From NCBI GenBank assembly GCA_902826215.1, contig CADEDY010000023.1, positions 1 through 61,145 of the forward strand: a stretch of DNA of 61,145 bases. Direction: 5' to 3'. The notes beneath the pieces were generated by a model, which saw only the letters and a program-made list of their open reading frames with translations, was not told the DNA's origin and made no database searches. Below, one piece after another: positions 60,848 to 61,145 of this stretch (positions within the stretch are counted from its first letter, which is position 1; each line of letters begins with the position of its first letter). The position numbers and the translations under genes are program-made. The DNA is from an uncultured Bacteroidota bacterium. GTDB lineage: Bacteria > Bacteroidota > Bacteroidia > Flavobacteriales_F > PHOS-HE28.

Positions 60848-60903
60848 GTTGAAAAAGAATTTTCAACAATCACTTGCAGGTATCTAGAAAGAACCTACTT
60901 TTG
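60848..60903 (+). promoter_or_regulatory. rRNA promoter P2 with upstream AT-rich palindrome
   Basis: TTG (60874-60876), 19 bases, then TACTTTTG (60896-60903). Just upstream is GTTGAAAA-AGAA-TTTTCAAC (60848-60867), an AT-rich palindrome in the position of an UP element. Together with P1 it forms a tandem promoter pair. Confidence 0.75.
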
Positions 60904-61093
60904 CCGTCCCTCTCGCGGAAATGTCCGCAACAAGAGAGACGCTGAACGACTGAACACGACCGGACGAGGGTCATACACCCTCACCCGATACAGTTCTTTG
61001 ACTTATTGTCCAATCTGAGAACAGCAGATGTCCTGGTGATCGATATGATCAACATGAGAGACCTCGTCAAGAACCAGATCGAACGAACATTTA
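60904..61093 (+). promoter_or_regulatory. rRNA operon leader with boxA-like sequence
   Basis: The untranslated leader from P2 to 16S rRNA. It contains GCGGA-AATG-TCCGC and GAGGGT-CATAC-ACCCTC hairpins and a boxA-like GTTCTTTGACTTA (60993-61005), typical antitermination signals of rRNA operons. No protein is encoded. Confidence 0.6.

Positions 61094-61145
<52 letters not shown>

Overview
The window is bacterial chromosome, most likely from a high-GC member of the Bacteroidota close to Flavobacteriales. Four things support this. Promoters carry the Bacteroidota -7 box TAnnTTTG, and several have the -33 TTG at the family's 19-base spacing. Two secreted proteins end in type IX secretion (T9SS) sorting domains. 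There is an S46 dipeptidyl-peptidase and a SusC-style TonB receptor. The tmRNA tag ends in DYALAA. The lineage is inferred from family content; no database was searched.

Layout. Positions 1-7407 hold a beta-oxidation operon on the minus strand: marR, a fused fadN-type dehydrogenase/hydratase, a small secreted protein, and the start of a thiolase that runs off the left edge. Between fadN and the thiolase lies about 4 kb of accessory DNA: two four-helix-bundle (S23/Avd-like) genes, an AbiEi/AbiEii toxin-antitoxin pair, an unknown gene, and several repeat types. Partial copies of the thiolase 5' end (52, 77 and 9-12 bp) mark the joints between these blocks, as if cassettes had been stacked repeatedly at the thiolase start codon. 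This is the most unusual structure in the window.

Positions 7480-21794 carry lipoproteins, a T9SS type B protein, a SiaB-like kinase, an alanine-dehydrogenase-like enzyme, tmRNA with its terminator, a MATE exporter, a GT22-like mannosyltransferase, isocitrate dehydrogenase and dnaX. dnaX has an A9 run where a slip in either direction meets a stop within a few codons, which suggests programmed production of a short gamma subunit.

Positions 22013-46363 are mostly housekeeping: rpsF-rpsR-rplI, bestrophin, aconitase, two surface proteins, an MFS exporter, L-2-hydroxyglutarate oxidase, purB, an S46 peptidase, yidC, pyrG, a TonB receptor, and overlapping holA and AMP nucleosidase genes. Positions 46379-60714 hold an HsdR-N protein, a T9SS subtilisin, a Crp regulator, two enzymes or membrane proteins with overlapping genes, purL, tpx, an ECF sigma factor with a putative membrane anti-sigma partner, mtgA, an MscS channel and an SDR enzyme. 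The right edge enters an rRNA operon: tandem promoters, a leader with boxA-like elements, and the first bases of 16S rRNA.

Functionally, icd and acn belong to the TCA cycle; purB, purL and AMP nucleosidase to purine metabolism; pyrG to pyrimidine synthesis; dnaX and holA to the replicase clamp loader.
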